From Thermaerobacter subterraneus DSM 13965 (GTDB lineage: Bacteria > Bacillota > Sulfobacillia > Thermaerobacterales > Thermaerobacteraceae), in contig NZ_JH976535.1 in the NCBI RefSeq assembly GCF_000183545.2, forward strand, positions 1,479,890 through 1,543,889: a stretch of 64,000 nucleotides of DNA. The letters run 5' to 3'. A model generated the notes under the pieces. The model was given only the letters and a program-made list of their open reading frames with translations. It did not search any database and was not told the origin of the DNA. Below are positions 1 to 9,502 of the stretch, in pieces. A program made the translations under genes and the position numbers. Positions within the stretch are counted from its first letter, which is position 1. Each line of letters begins with the position of its first letter.

Positions 1-1
1 C

Positions 2-49
2 GCCCTGCCCTGGCAGGTGGCCGACCTGGTGCGGGAGGCGCTGCGATAA
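2..49 (+). CDS. C-terminal tail of an upstream gene (partial)
   Basis: The window opens inside a reading frame whose last residues read ALPWQVADLVREALR before a TAA stop at 47-49. Only 15 codons are present, too few to assign a family. It lies on the same strand as menG and ends about 55 nt before it, so it is probably the preceding gene of the same operon. The final codons and stop are part of a short direct repeat that continues downstream. Confidence 0.55.
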   Translation, partial: ALPWQVADLVREALR

Positions 50-90
50 GAGGCGCCGGGAGGCGCTGCGATAAGAGGCGCTGCGATAAG
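36..90 (+). repeat. Three copies of a 15-bp repeat spanning a stop codon
   Basis: The 15-mer AGGCGCTGCGATAAG occurs at 36-50, 61-75 and 76-90. Copies two and three are directly adjacent; a 10-nt spacer separates copies one and two. Copy one contains the stop codon of the upstream gene and each later copy repeats that TAA. It looks like slippage or duplication at the gene end, just before the menG ribosome binding site. Confidence 0.9.
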
Positions 91-104
91 AGGAAGGGAC
101 GTGC

Positions 105-860
105 ATGGGGGCTCAGAGCCCGGCCCCGGGCCGGGGCGCCGACAAGGCCACGTACATCCGGGAGCTCTTCGACACCATTGCGCCCGGCTACGACCGGATG
201 AACCTGCTGATGACCCTGGGGCAGTGGCGCTACTGGCAGTGGCGGCTGCGCCGGCGGCTGGAGGAGCTGCCCCTGGACGGGGCGCGGGTCCTGGACGTGG
301 CCTGCGGCACCGGCGAGATCACGGCCATGCTGGCCCGGCGGGTGGGACCTGCCGGCCGGGTCACCGGCCTGGATTTCTCCCCGGGCATGCTGGCCGTTGC
401 CCGGCACCGGCTCGAGGCGCTGGGCCTCTCCGGCCGGGTCGAGCTGGTGCAGGGGGACGCCCTGGACATGCCCTTTGCGGCGGGCGAGTTCGACCTGGTG
501 ACCATGGGCTTCGCCTTGCGCAACGTGGCCGGCCTCGACCGGGCCCTGGCCGAGATGGCCAGGGTCACCCGCCCCGGCGGCCGGGTGCTGATCCTGGAGC
601 TGTCCCACAGTCCCTGGCCCTGGGTCCGGGTGCCCTTCCGCTGGTACTTCGAGCGGGTGGTCCCCGCCATGGGGCGGTGGGCCGCCCGCCGCTGGCGGGG
701 GCCGGGTCCCGATCCCTACGCCTGGCTGCCCCTGTCGGTGCAGGGGTTTCCCGGGGCGGAGGAACTGGCCCGCCTCATGGCGGCGGCCGGCCTGGAAGGC
801 GTCCGCTTCTGGCGCATGTCGGCGGGCATCGTCTGCTTGCATGAGGGGCGGCGACCCTGA
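105..860 (+). CDS. menG: Demethylmenaquinone methyltransferase (UbiE/MenG family)
   Basis: SAM-dependent C-methyltransferase for the last step of menaquinone synthesis (demethylmenaquinone to menaquinone). The 251-aa protein has family-typical length. The N-terminal FDTIAPGYDRMN segment (about residues 22-33) and the SAM-binding loop VLDVACGTGE (62-71) are present, as are the later MGFALRNV and RPGGRVLILE motifs. The ATG at 105 follows an AGGAAGGGA ribosome binding site by 5 nt. Its TGA overlaps the hemA ATG by one base, so the two are translationally coupled. Quinone and heme synthesis thus sit in one transcription unit. A UbiE role in ubiquinone synthesis is unlikely in a Gram-positive. Confidence 0.93.
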   Translation: MGAQSPAPGRGADKATYIRELFDTIAPGYDRMNLLMTLGQWRYWQWRLRRRLEELPLDGARVLDVACGTGEITAMLARRVGPAGRVTGLDFSPGMLAVARHRLEALGLSGRVELVQGDALDMPFAAGEFDLVTMGFALRNVAGLDRALAEMARVTRPGGRVLILELSHSPWPWVRVPFRWYFERVVPAMGRWAARRWRGPGPDPYAWLPLSVQGFPGAEELARLMAAAGLEGVRFWRMSAGIVCLHEGRRP

Positions 861-2362
861 TGGGCGTGATGGTGCTGGGCATGAACCACCGCACGGCGCC
901 GGTCGCGGTGCGGGAGCGCCTGGCGGTGGCGGGGGAGGACCTGCCGGCGGCCCTGGCGGAGCTGGCAGCCTGCCCGGCCGTCGACGAGGTGGTGCTGCTC
1001 TCCACCTGCAACCGGGTGGAGGTGTACGCGGCGGCCTCCCACCACGGCCAGGGCCGGCGCCAGGTGCGGGACGTGCTGGCGCGCTGGGCCGGCATGGACC
1101 CGGACCGGTTGGAGACCTATCTCTATGCCCGGGAAGATGCCGCGGCGGCGCGACACCTGTTCCGCGTGGCGGCGGGCCTGGACTCCATGGTCCTGGGCGA
1201 GAGCCAGATCCTGGGTCAGGTACGGGAAGCCTACCACGGGGCTGCCGCCGCGGGAACCTGTGGCAAGGTGCTGCACGGTCTCTTCCAGCAGGCCCTGGCG
1301 GTCGGGAAGCGGGCCCGGACGGAGACGGCCATCAGCCAGCACGCGGTGTCCGTCAGCTACGTGGCGGTGGAACTGGCCCGCAAGGTCTTCGGCCAGCTGG
1401 ACGGGCGGCGGGTGCTGCTGGTGGGCGCCGGCGAGACGGCGGAACTGGCTGCCCGCAGCCTGGCCGAGGAGGGTGGCTGCCGGCTGGTGGTGGCCAACCG
1501 GACCCTGGAGCGGGGCCGGCAACTGGCCGCCGCTTACGGCGGTGAGGCGGTGTCCCTGGGCGACCTACCGGCGGCCCTGGACCGCTGCGACGTGGTGATC
1601 AGTTCCACCGGCGCCGGGCGGCCCCTGATCACCGCCGCCATGGTGCGGGAGGCCATGCGCCGCCGGCGGGGCCGGCCCCTCTTGCTTGTGGATATCGCCG
1701 TGCCCCGCGACATCGAACCGGCGGCGGGCCGGTTGGACGGGGTGTTCCTGTACGACATCGACGACCTGCAGGCGGTGGTGGAAGCCAACCTCCGGCTGCG
1801 GCGCGAGGAGGCGGCGCGGGTCGAGGCCATGATCGACGAAGAGGTCCGGGGCTTTGAGGGGTGGCTGCACAGCCTGGACGTGGTGCCTCTGATCCGCTCC
1901 TTGCGGGCCAAGGCCGAGGCCATGCGGCAGGAAGAGCTGGCCCGCGCCCTGCGCAAGCTTCCCCACCTGTCGGAGCGGGACCGGCAGGTCATCGACGGCC
2001 TGACCCGGCTGATCGTCAACAAGCTGCTGAACGATCCCATGGTGCGCCTGAAGGAGGCGGTGGCCGGAGGGCGCGGCCCCGTCTACCTGGACGAAGCTTT
2101 CACCGAGCTCTTCGCCCTGGACGAACCCGGCCGCGCTGAACGCCGGCCGGCGCGGCAGGCCGGGGCGGAGCCGGCTGCCGGCGGGCCGGAGGGCACGGCG
2201 GGCCGCCGGGCCGGGCGGGGACAGGCCGCCGCCGCAGACGGCGCGGAGCCCGCACCGGAAGGGGGCACCGGTGCCGCGGGCCCGGCCGGTTCGGCGCCCG
2301 GTGACCCGGTGCTGGCCCTGCCCCTCCGCCGGGCCGGGGAAAGCGGCAGCGGCCGGGCATGA
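860..2362 (+). CDS. hemA: Glutamyl-tRNA reductase
   Basis: First committed step of C5-pathway tetrapyrrole synthesis: NADPH reduction of glutamyl-tRNA to glutamate-1-semialdehyde. STCNRVEVY (48-56) holds the catalytic Cys50, and LGESQILGQV and the NAD(P)-binding VLLVGAGETAELAAR segment follow. The protein is 500 aa against about 420-450 usual. The excess is a roughly 80-residue Gly/Ala/Arg/Pro-rich tail after the dimerisation helix (LNDPMVRLKEA), with no recognisable motif. The ATG at 860 overlaps the menG stop. It heads the conserved order hemA-hemX-hemC-hemD-hemB. The next step (hemL) is not in this window. Confidence 0.95.
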   Translation: MGVMVLGMNHRTAPVAVRERLAVAGEDLPAALAELAACPAVDEVVLLSTCNRVEVYAAASHHGQGRRQVRDVLARWAGMDPDRLETYLYAREDAAAARHLFRVAAGLDSMVLGESQILGQVREAYHGAAAAGTCGKVLHGLFQQALAVGKRARTETAISQHAVSVSYVAVELARKVFGQLDGRRVLLVGAGETAELAARSLAEEGGCRLVVANRTLERGRQLAAAYGGEAVSLGDLPAALDRCDVVISSTGAGRPLITAAMVREAMRRRRGRPLLLVDIAVPRDIEPAAGRLDGVFLYDIDDLQAVVEANLRLRREEAARVEAMIDEEVRGFEGWLHSLDVVPLIRSLRAKAEAMRQEELARALRKLPHLSERDRQVIDGLTRLIVNKLLNDPMVRLKEAVAGGRGPVYLDEAFTELFALDEPGRAERRPARQAGAEPAAGGPEGTAGRRAGRGQAAAADGAEPAPEGGTGAAGPAGSAPGDPVLALPLRRAGESGSGRA

Positions 2363-2379
2363 GCGGCAGGTGAGGCCGG

Positions 2380-3303
2380 GTGCAGGGCTGGCTCGCGTGG
2401 GGGTACGTGGGCATCACCTTGGGCTACCTGGCGGCCGCGGCCTGGCACGCCTGGGTCCTGGCCGGTTTTGCCCGGGACGGCCCGGCCCGGTGGCTTGTCT
2501 GGGCGACCTGGTCCGCCCACACCGCGCTGCTGGGCGGGGCGCTGGCGACCGGCCACATCCCCTTCACCAGTCCCCAGGGATCGGTGTTCTTCCTGAGCTG
2601 GGCATGGATCCTCAACGGCATCGTGCTGGAGGCGCTGCTGCCCTTGCGACCCCTGGGGGCCTTCATGCTGCCCCCCGTGGTGGTGTTGCTGGTGCTGATG
2701 GCGGCGGGCGCCCCGCTGCTCCCCGGCGGCGGCCTCGCCGACGGCCTGCCGGCCGGTGCCGCAGCCGGCGCCGGGGTACCGGGGCCTGGGCCCGCTCCGG
2801 GGCAGGTGCAGGCAGCGCCAGCACCCGGCGCCGCCGGGTCGCCGCTGCTTGGCGCCGGTCCATGGGTCTGGCTCCACGCCACCATCGCCCTTCTGAGCTA
2901 CGGAGCCTTCGGCCTGGCCTCGGCCCTGGCGGCCATGTACCTGCTCCAGGAGCGGCAGCTGCGGGTCAAGGCCTTCAGCCGGCTCTACCGCCACCTGCCC
3001 GCCCTGGAGGAGATGGACCGGGCCTGCTGGTGGCTGGTGGGCAGCGGCTTCGCCCTGCTCACCCTGGCCCTGGCCAGCGGCACCCTGCAGGCCGGCCGCC
3101 TCTGGGAGGGGCCCTGGGCCCGTGACGGGAAGGTCCTTGCCAGCGCCGGCGTCTGGCTGTTCTACGCCGCCTGCCTGGCCCTGCGGGCATGGGCCGGCTG
3201 GCGCGGCCGGCGGCTGGCTTACCTGTCCCTGCTGGGCTTTGCCGTCATCCTGGTGAACTACCTGGTGGTGGGGCCGCACTGGTCGGCACGCCACGTGTTC
3301 TGA
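2380..3303 (+). CDS. hemX: HemX/CcsA-like integral membrane protein
   Basis: Multi-pass membrane protein of the cytochrome c assembly (CcsA/HemX) family. In Bacillus, HemX keeps the HemA level down and sits between hemA and hemC, as here. The 307-aa protein has about eight hydrophobic segments. The segment WVWLHATIALLSYGAFGLAS and the following QERQLRVKAF are typical of the family. A Gly/Ala/Pro-rich insert interrupts it around residues 108-155. The GTG start at 2380 follows AGGTGAGG by 4 nt. HemX is inferred mainly from position; a direct role in cytochrome c maturation is possible. Confidence 0.82.
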   Translation: MQGWLAWGYVGITLGYLAAAAWHAWVLAGFARDGPARWLVWATWSAHTALLGGALATGHIPFTSPQGSVFFLSWAWILNGIVLEALLPLRPLGAFMLPPVVVLLVLMAAGAPLLPGGGLADGLPAGAAAGAGVPGPGPAPGQVQAAPAPGAAGSPLLGAGPWVWLHATIALLSYGAFGLASALAAMYLLQERQLRVKAFSRLYRHLPALEEMDRACWWLVGSGFALLTLALASGTLQAGRLWEGPWARDGKVLASAGVWLFYAACLALRAWAGWRGRRLAYLSLLGFAVILVNYLVVGPHWSARHVF

Positions 3304-3343
3304 CCCGGCCCGGCGGCCCGGAGCCGCGAGGGGAGGGACGAGG

Positions 3344-4432
3344 TTGACAGCAGCGGTCCTGCGCATCGGCACCCGGGCCAGCGCCCTGGCACGCATCCAG
3401 GCTCAATGGGTGGCCCGGCAACTGGAAACCCACCATCCCGGCCTCCGGGTCGAGCTGGTGCCCGTGACGACGCTGGGCGACCGCAACCGGTCGCGGCCCC
3501 TGTACGCCCTCAGCAGCCCCGGCGCTTTCGTCAAGGAACTGGAGGAGGCGCTGCTGGAGGGGCGTATCGACCTGGCCGTGCACAGCGCCAAGGACGTCCC
3601 CACCCGGCTGCCCGAGGGCCTGGAGCTGGCGGCCTTTCCCCAGCGGGAAGACCCGGCCGACGCCCTGGTGATCCCCCGGCCGGCGACGGGCCGCCTCTCG
3701 GTGAGGGGTCCCGGCGGAGAGGAGCCGCCGGGCAGCGAGGCCCGTGACCTGCTGGCGGCCCTGCCGCCGGGCGCTCGCGTGGGCACCAGCAGCCTGCGCC
3801 GCCAAGCCTGGCTGCGGGCCCGCCGCCCGGACCTGGCGGTCGAGCCGGCCCGCGGCAACCTGGATACCCGCCTGCGCCGCCTGGACGAAGGCCACTGGGA
3901 TGCCCTGCTGCTGGCCGCCGCCGGTCTCCGCCGCCTGGGCTTCGCCGGGCGCATCTCCGCGCTGGTGCCGCCCCTGGAACTGCTGCCGGCCCCCGGCCAG
4001 GGGGCCCTGGCCGTGGAGATCCGGGCCGGGGATGAGGCGGTGCGCCGCCGGGTCCAGGTGCTCGACCGGCCCGAGGTCAGCCGGGCGGTGCGGGCGGAAC
4101 GGGCCTTCCTGGCCGAACTGGGAGGCACGTGCCGGGTGCCCCTGGGGGCCTGGGCACGGGTGCAGGGCGGCCGGATCGTCATCGACGGCATGGTGGCGGG
4201 TCCCGCGGGAAGCCCCTGGCTCTCCGGTCGCGGCGAAGGGTCCCTTTCCGATCCGGAGGGCACGGGGCGCCGCCTGGCGGAACAGCTGCTGGCCAAGGGG
4301 GCTGCCGGCGTCCTGGCCCAGGCGGGGGTCATGGTGGAGGCCGCGTCGCGGCCGGCGGCCGGAGCGGGCGGCCCCGGGGGGCCGGCCCCCCGGGAAAGGG
4401 GAGCGGGTGGCGGTGACGGTGACGGGGGATGA
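3344..4432 (+). CDS. hemC: Hydroxymethylbilane synthase (porphobilinogen deaminase)
   Basis: Polymerises four porphobilinogens into hydroxymethylbilane. It shows IGTRASALARIQ near the N terminus, HSAKDVPT, GTSSLRRQA, ARGNLDTRL, LPAPGQGALAVE and LGGTCRVPLGA. Cys263 in the last motif is the attachment site of the dipyrromethane cofactor. The 362 aa are longer than the usual 310 or so because of a Gly/Pro/Glu-rich insert near residues 110-135 and a low-complexity tail. I chose the TTG at 3344 because a GGGGAGGG sequence precedes it. Its end overlaps the next gene by about 26 nt. Confidence 0.94.
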   Translation: MTAAVLRIGTRASALARIQAQWVARQLETHHPGLRVELVPVTTLGDRNRSRPLYALSSPGAFVKELEEALLEGRIDLAVHSAKDVPTRLPEGLELAAFPQREDPADALVIPRPATGRLSVRGPGGEEPPGSEARDLLAALPPGARVGTSSLRRQAWLRARRPDLAVEPARGNLDTRLRRLDEGHWDALLLAAAGLRRLGFAGRISALVPPLELLPAPGQGALAVEIRAGDEAVRRRVQVLDRPEVSRAVRAERAFLAELGGTCRVPLGAWARVQGGRIVIDGMVAGPAGSPWLSGRGEGSLSDPEGTGRRLAEQLLAKGAAGVLAQAGVMVEAASRPAAGAGGPGGPAPRERGAGGGDGDGG

Positions 4433-6017
4433 GGGGCACCGCAGGAAGGATCCGGCCGGCCCCGCCGGGTCCCGGGAGCCGGCCGGGGCCGGGGTGCCCC
4501 CGGAGGCGGCCTGGCCGCGGGTGCAGGCCCCTGCGCCGGACCAGGGCCCGGTGCAGGGAAAGGAGGCGGTCCTGCCCTCCGCCATGGCAGGGGGTGGGGA
4601 CGACGGCGCCCCCGACCTGTGGGCGCCCCCGGGCTGGATCTACATCGTGGATGGGGGACCGGGCGATCCCGGGCTGGTGACGGTACGGGCCAGCCGGATC
4701 CTGCAGGCGGCGGAGGTGGTGGTGGCCGATCCCGGCCTGGAGGCGGTGGTCGAGGCGTGGCGGTCCCCCACGGCCGCCCTGTGGGTGGTGCCATCGCCGG
4801 CGGCGGCCGTTTCCGCCTCCGTGCCCCTTCCTTTACACCTGCAGGCGGCGGGCCGGCTGCCGCCCCAGCATCTTCCCCAGCGCCTGGCCCGGTGGGCACG
4901 CGCCGGGCTGCGGGTGGTCCGGCTGGTTCGGGGCGGTCTCCCGGGCGGGGAGATGGAAGCCCTGGTTGCCGCGGGAGTGGGCCTCATTCCCGTGCCCTGG
5001 CCCGGTCGGCTGGCCGCGCCCGGCGGCGGACCTGCCCCCGGGGAGGCCCCGGCACCGGGTGGGCCGGGTGGGGCGGCGGCCGCCGCGGCTCCGCCGTTGC
5101 CCGGGCCCGCCGGATCCGGGGCGGCGGGCGCGGTCGCCGGCGCGGGGAGCGGGGAGGTGCCTTCCGGCACCGGGGCGCCAGCCGCGGTGGCCGGCTGGGC
5201 GGCCCCGCCGCTGGCCGGATGGCGGGTGGCGGTCACCCGCGCTCCCGAACAGGCCGTGGGCCTGGCCGAGCTCTTGCGGCAGCTGGGGGCCACGGTGGTG
5301 GAAATCCCCCTGATCGGCGTGGAGCCCGCCGCCGGCGAGAGGGAGCTCGACCGGGAGCTGGAGTCTGCCTCAGGCAGCTGGTGGGTCCTGACCAGCGGCA
5401 ACGGCGCCGCCGCTCTGGCCCGCCGGCTGGACGCCCTGGGCCGGGATGCCCGTGCCCTGGCGGGTGCCCGGGTGGCGGTGGTGGGGGAGGCAACCCGCCG
5501 CTTCGTGCGGGAGACTTTGGGGCTCCGGCCCGATCTGATGCCGGCGGAGTTCACCGGCGCCCGGTTGTGGGACGAACTGGCCCGCCGCATCACCCCGCGG
5601 CAGCGGGTGGTCTGGCCCCGGGGCGACCGGGCCGCCCTGGCGGCCGCCCGGCCGGTGGAGGCGGCCGGCGGCGACCTGCGGGCTCCGGTGGTCTACCGGA
5701 CGGTGCTGCGGCATGATCAGGCGGCGGTGCTGGTGGAGCTGCTGGCGAACCGGCAGGTGGACGTGGTGACCCTGGCCAGCCCCTCCGCCGCCGAGGCGCT
5801 GGCCGGGGCAGCGGGCCCCGGGGGGCCGGGCCGGTTCTTCCGCGGTGATGGCCAAGGGGATGGGGCGGGCCGGCCCCGGGTGGTGTGCATCGGCCCCCGC
5901 ACGGCCCAACGGGCGGCCGCCCTGGGGCTGCCGGTGGACGGCGTGCCGCGCCGCTACACGGCGGCAGGACTCGTGGCAGCGCTCCTCGAACTGAAAACGG
6001 CTGGCGGAAAGGCTTAA
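4407..6017 (+). CDS. hemD: Uroporphyrinogen-III synthase with degenerate N-terminal SUMT-like domain
   Basis: The C-terminal half, from about residue 270 ([12 protein letters not shown]), is a HemD domain. It includes [48 protein letters not shown] and VCIGPRTAQ, and closes hydroxymethylbilane to uroporphyrinogen III. Residues 77-220 resemble the first half of uroporphyrinogen methyltransferase (CobA), with [13 protein letters not shown] matching the family's first loop. The GDPFxFGRG loop is replaced by [12 protein letters not shown], and the second half of that enzyme is absent. A low-complexity linker separates the two parts. The start is uncertain: GTG 4407 or GTG 4413 behind AAAGGGGAG, overlapping hemC. 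I expect HemD activity only. Confidence 0.87.
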   Translation: MAVTVTGDEGHRRKDPAGPAGSREPAGAGVPPEAAWPRVQAPAPDQGPVQGKEAVLPSAMAGGGDDGAPDLWAPPGWIYIVDGGPGDPGLVTVRASRILQAAEVVVADPGLEAVVEAWRSPTAALWVVPSPAAAVSASVPLPLHLQAAGRLPPQHLPQRLARWARAGLRVVRLVRGGLPGGEMEALVAAGVGLIPVPWPGRLAAPGGGPAPGEAPAPGGPGGAAAAAAPPLPGPAGSGAAGAVAGAGSGEVPSGTGAPAAVAGWAAPPLAGWRVAVTRAPEQAVGLAELLRQLGATVVEIPLIGVEPAAGERELDRELESASGSWWVLTSGNGAAALARRLDALGRDARALAGARVAVVGEATRRFVRETLGLRPDLMPAEFTGARLWDELARRITPRQRVVWPRGDRAALAAARPVEAAGGDLRAPVVYRTVLRHDQAAVLVELLANRQVDVVTLASPSAAEALAGAAGPGGPGRFFRGDGQGDGAGRPRVVCIGPRTAQRAAALGLPVDGVPRRYTAAGLVAALLELKTAGGKA

Positions 6018-6148
6018 AACGCCCAAGGGGCGGAGTCCCGGCCGGCCAGATCCCGGCTCCCGGCGGGATGCCCGGCCCTGGCCGCTGTGGCGGGGACGGG
6101 ACACGAACCGGCCCGGCTGGGGCCGGACGCGGATCCGAGGTGACTTCC

Positions 6149-7123
6149 ATGGCGTTCCCCGTACACCGGCCGCGTCGGCTGCGCGCCACCCCCGTGGTCC
6201 GCAGCCTGGTGCGCGAGACGGACCTCACCGCCGACCGGCTGATCTACCCCATGTTTGTGGTTCCCGGCAGGGACGTGGTGGAACCCGTGCTTTCCATGCC
6301 GGGGGTCGAGCACCGTTCCGTGGACCGGGCGGTGGAGCGGGCCCGGGAGGTCTATGATTTGGGGATCCGGGCGGTGCTGCTGTTCGGACTCCCCCGGCAG
6401 AAGGATGACCGCGGCAGCGAGGCCGCCGACCCGGACGGCGCAGTGCAGCAGGCCGTTGCCGCCCTCAAGGAGGCCTTGCCGGACCTGCTGGTCATCACCG
6501 ATGTGTGCCTCTGCGCGTACACCAGCCACGGCCACTGCGGCATCCTGACCCCCGACGGCCGCATCGACAACGACGCCACCCTGGAGCAGCTGGCCCAGGT
6601 CGCCCTGTCCCACGCCCGGGCGGGCGCCGACTGGGTCGCCCCGTCGGACATGATGGACGGTCGCGTGGGGGCCGTGCGCAGGGTGCTGGACGAGAACGGC
6701 TTCCAGGACACGGCCATCCTTTCGTACGCCGTCAAATATGCGTCCGCCTTCTACGGGCCTTTTCGCGAGGCGGCCCACTCGGCACCGGCCTTCGGTGACC
6801 GGCGGACCCACCAGATGGACCCGGCCAACGTCCGGGAGGCCCTGCGGGAGGTGGCCCTGGACCTGGAGGAGGGGGCCGACCTGGTGATGGTGAAGCCCGC
6901 CCTGGCCTACCTGGACGTGATCCGCGCCGTGTGCCAGCAGTTCCCGGTCCCGGTGGTGGCGTACAATGTCAGTGGCGAGTACAGCCTGATCAAGGCGGCG
7001 GCGGCCCAGGGCTGGGTCGACGAGCGGGCCGTGGTGCTGGAGACTTTGACGGCCATGCGCCGGGCGGGAGCGGATGCCATCATCACGTATCATGCGCCCG
7101 AGGTGGCCCGCTGGCTGGCTTAG
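6149..7123 (+). CDS. hemB: Porphobilinogen synthase (delta-aminolevulinate dehydratase)
   Basis: Condenses two 5-aminolevulinates to porphobilinogen. The 324-aa protein has family-typical length. The zinc site is complete: Cys120 and Cys122 in [13 protein letters not shown] plus Cys130, so this is the zinc-type enzyme. The two active-site lysines are Lys196 ([15 protein letters not shown]) and Lys249 ([12 protein letters not shown]), the latter forming the Schiff base. The ATG at 6149 is preceded by GAGGTGA at a 5-nt spacing. It lies 131 nt after hemD and is probably the last heme gene of the operon; hemL, which often follows, is not here. Confidence 0.96.
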   Translation: MAFPVHRPRRLRATPVVRSLVRETDLTADRLIYPMFVVPGRDVVEPVLSMPGVEHRSVDRAVERAREVYDLGIRAVLLFGLPRQKDDRGSEAADPDGAVQQAVAALKEALPDLLVITDVCLCAYTSHGHCGILTPDGRIDNDATLEQLAQVALSHARAGADWVAPSDMMDGRVGAVRRVLDENGFQDTAILSYAVKYASAFYGPFREAAHSAPAFGDRRTHQMDPANVREALREVALDLEEGADLVMVKPALAYLDVIRAVCQQFPVPVVAYNVSGEYSLIKAAAAQGWVDERAVVLETLTAMRRAGADAIITYHAPEVARWLA

Positions 7124-7382
7124 CTTCTGGCGGAGGGTGATGGCGGCTGGCCCCGCCGGCCGCAGCGAAGGGGACCATGCGGGGGCGGGGCGGCACGACC
7201 TGGGCCGCAAATGGCCGGGAAGGCTGCGGGGCGGTGCGGGCGGCCACCGCCTGGCCGGCCTGCACGGCGCGGGGTCCGGGCGCGGACCGTCCCGGTCCGG
7301 CCCGGGTTGCGGCGGCAGAGGCGACGGGATCGGGGATCCACCCGGTCCCGGAGCCCGGAGGCTGGGAGAGGGGTGAACCGGG

Positions 7383-9026
7383 ATGGCGAAGGAACCGGCA
7401 GCGGGCGCCCCGGCGGAGGCCGCGGCCCCGGGGCGGGAGCGGCGGCCGCGTTTTGAGACTCTGTCGGGAATCGAGGTCAAGCGCTGCTACGGGCCCGAGG
7501 ATGTGCCCGGCGCGGCGGCCGCCCGGCGGCTGGGCGTGCCGGGCCAGTGGCCGTCCACCCGCGGCATCCACGACACCATGTACCGCGGCCGGCTGTGGAC
7601 CATGCGCCAGTTTGCCGGCTTCGGCACCGCCGAGCAGACGAACCGGCGGTTCAAGTACCTGCTCAGGGAAGGCCAGACGGGGCTGAGCGTGGCCTTCGAC
7701 TTCCCCACCCTGCTGGGGTATGACTCCGACCACCCCATGTCCGAGGGCGAGGTGGGCAAGCTGGGGGTGGCCGTGGACACCCTGGCGGACATGGAGGTGC
7801 TGTTCGACGGCATCCCCCTGGACCAGGTGTCCACGTCGATGACCATCAACGGGCCGGCGGCGATGATCTTCGCCATGTACCTGGCGGCGGCCGAGAAGCA
7901 GGGGGTGCCCTTCGACCGGCTGCGGGGGACCATCCAGAACGACATCCTCAAGGAATACATCGCCCAGAACACCTACATCTTCCCGCCGCGCCCCTCCATG
8001 CGCATCATCACCGACATCTTCGCCTTCTGCGCCGACCACGTTCCCCAGTGGAACACGGTCAGCATCTCGGGCTACCACATCCGCGAGGCCGGGTCGACGG
8101 CGGTGCAGGAGCTGGCCTTCACCCTGGCCAACGGCTTCGAGTACGTGCGGGCGGGCATCGAGGCGGGGCTGGACGTGGACCGCTTCGCGCCCCGGCTCTC
8201 CTTCTTCTTCAACGTGCACAACGACTTCTTCGAGGAGATCGCCAAGCTGCGGGCGGCGCGGCGCATCTGGGCCGTCGAGATGCGGGAGCGCTTCGGGGCC
8301 AAGGACCCCCGCTCCTGGAAGATGCGGTTCCACTGCCAGACGGCGGGGTGCACGCTGACAGCCCAGCAGCCCGAGATCAACATCGTCCGGGTTACCCTGC
8401 AGGCACTGGCCGCGGTGCTGGGGGGCGCCCAGTCGCTCCACACCAACTCCTTCGACGAGGCCCTGGCCCTGCCGACGGAGAAGGCGGTGCGCATCGCCCT
8501 GCGGACCCAGCAGATCATCGCCGAGGAGAGCGGCGTGACCAGCACCGTCGATCCCCTGGGCGGCTCGTACTTCGTGGAGTGGCTGACCGACGAGATGGAG
8601 CGGCGGGCCCGGGACTACTTCCGCCGCATCGACGAGCTGGGCGGCGTGATCCCCGCCATCGAGGCCGGGTTCTTCCAGAAGGAGATCGCGGACGCCTCCT
8701 ACCGCTACCAGCAGCAGGTGGAGTCCGGGGAGATCACCGTGGTGGGGGTCAACAAGTACGTCCTGGAGGAAGAAGAGCAGCCCGAGATCCTGCGGGTGCC
8801 CGACGAGGTCCAGCAGCGGCAGGTCCAGCGGCTGCGGGACATCCGCCGCACCCGGGACAACCGGCGGGTCAGCCAGGCCCTGCGCGATCTCAAGGCGGCG
8901 GCGCGCAGCGGCGAGAACCTGATGCCGCGCCTGCTGGAGTGCGCCCGGGCCTACGCCACCCTGGGCGAGATGTGCGACACCTTGCGAGAGGTCTTCGGTG
9001 AGTATCGCGACCGGGCGATCTTTTGA
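7383..9026 (+). CDS. icmA: B12-dependent acyl-CoA mutase large subunit, isobutyryl-CoA mutase-like
   Basis: Large (TIM-barrel) subunit of a coenzyme-B12 acyl-CoA mutase, 547 aa, without the B12 domain, which is the next gene. It shows [40 protein letters not shown], the SGYH motif (Tyr231, His232) and [14 protein letters not shown]. In methylmalonyl-CoA mutase the substrate carboxylate is held by a Tyr and an Arg (Tyr89, Arg207 of the Propionibacterium enzyme). Aligning by eye, these positions are Phe77 and Gln195 here, the pair found in isobutyryl-CoA mutase. The likely reaction is isobutyryl-CoA to n-butyryl-CoA. ATG 7383 follows GAGGGGTGA. Annotation pipelines would probably call it methylmalonyl-CoA mutase. 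Confidence 0.85.
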   Translation: MAKEPAAGAPAEAAAPGRERRPRFETLSGIEVKRCYGPEDVPGAAAARRLGVPGQWPSTRGIHDTMYRGRLWTMRQFAGFGTAEQTNRRFKYLLREGQTGLSVAFDFPTLLGYDSDHPMSEGEVGKLGVAVDTLADMEVLFDGIPLDQVSTSMTINGPAAMIFAMYLAAAEKQGVPFDRLRGTIQNDILKEYIAQNTYIFPPRPSMRIITDIFAFCADHVPQWNTVSISGYHIREAGSTAVQELAFTLANGFEYVRAGIEAGLDVDRFAPRLSFFFNVHNDFFEEIAKLRAARRIWAVEMRERFGAKDPRSWKMRFHCQTAGCTLTAQQPEINIVRVTLQALAAVLGGAQSLHTNSFDEALALPTEKAVRIALRTQQIIAEESGVTSTVDPLGGSYFVEWLTDEMERRARDYFRRIDELGGVIPAIEAGFFQKEIADASYRYQQQVESGEITVVGVNKYVLEEEEQPEILRVPDEVQQRQVQRLRDIRRTRDNRRVSQALRDLKAAARSGENLMPRLLECARAYATLGEMCDTLREVFGEYRDRAIF

Positions 9027-9049
9027 GCGTGAGCGAGGCGGGAGAGGCC

Positions 9050-9502
9050 ATGGAAACCACACCGGTGACGGTGAACGAGGCGCCGGGCGCCCACGGCCCC
9101 ATCCGCGTGCTGGTGGCCAAGCCCGGCATGGACCGCCACGACCGGGGTGCCAAGGTGATCGCCCGGGCGTACCGGGACGCGGGGATGGAGGTCATCTACA
9201 CCGGCCTCCACCAGTCGCCGGCGCAGATCGCCCGGGCGGCGCTGGAGGAAGACGTGGATGTGGTGGCGCTGAGCATCCTCTCCGGCGCCCACAACACCCT
9301 GATCCCCCGGGTCTGCCAGGCCCTGCGGGACGTGGGGCGGGATGATGTGATCGTGCTGGTGGGCGGGGTGATCCCCGCCGAGGACGTGCCCCGGCTGCTG
9401 GAGGCCGGCGTGGAGCGGGTCTTCGGCCCGGGCTCCAGCACCGAGGAGATCGTGGCCTTCACCCGGGAGGCCGTGGCCCGCCGGCGGGGGGAGGCCCGGT
9501 GA
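9050..9502 (+). CDS. icmB: B12-binding small subunit of the acyl-CoA mutase
   Basis: Cobalamin-binding subunit that pairs with the preceding large subunit. It has the base-off B12 signature: the DxHxxG element in [13 protein letters not shown], whose His coordinates cobalt, then ALSILSGAH and VLVGGVIP. The length of about 150 aa is normal for the family. Start choice is uncertain. The ATG at 9050 has GGAG nearby, while the frame also opens at TTG 9023 and GTG 9029, which overlap or abut the icmA stop. It overlaps meaB by 4 nt, so all three are coupled. Confidence 0.92.
   Translation: METTPVTVNEAPGAHGPIRVLVAKPGMDRHDRGAKVIARAYRDAGMEVIYTGLHQSPAQIARAALEEDVDVVALSILSGAHNTLIPRVCQALRDVGRDDVIVLVGGVIPAEDVPRLLEAGVERVFGPGSSTEEIVAFTREAVARRRGEAR

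Noticed and set aside
7124-7382. Possible cobalamin riboswitch before the B12 mutase operon
   Set aside because: No B12-box-like sequence or conserved core is readable; the region is only GC-rich.
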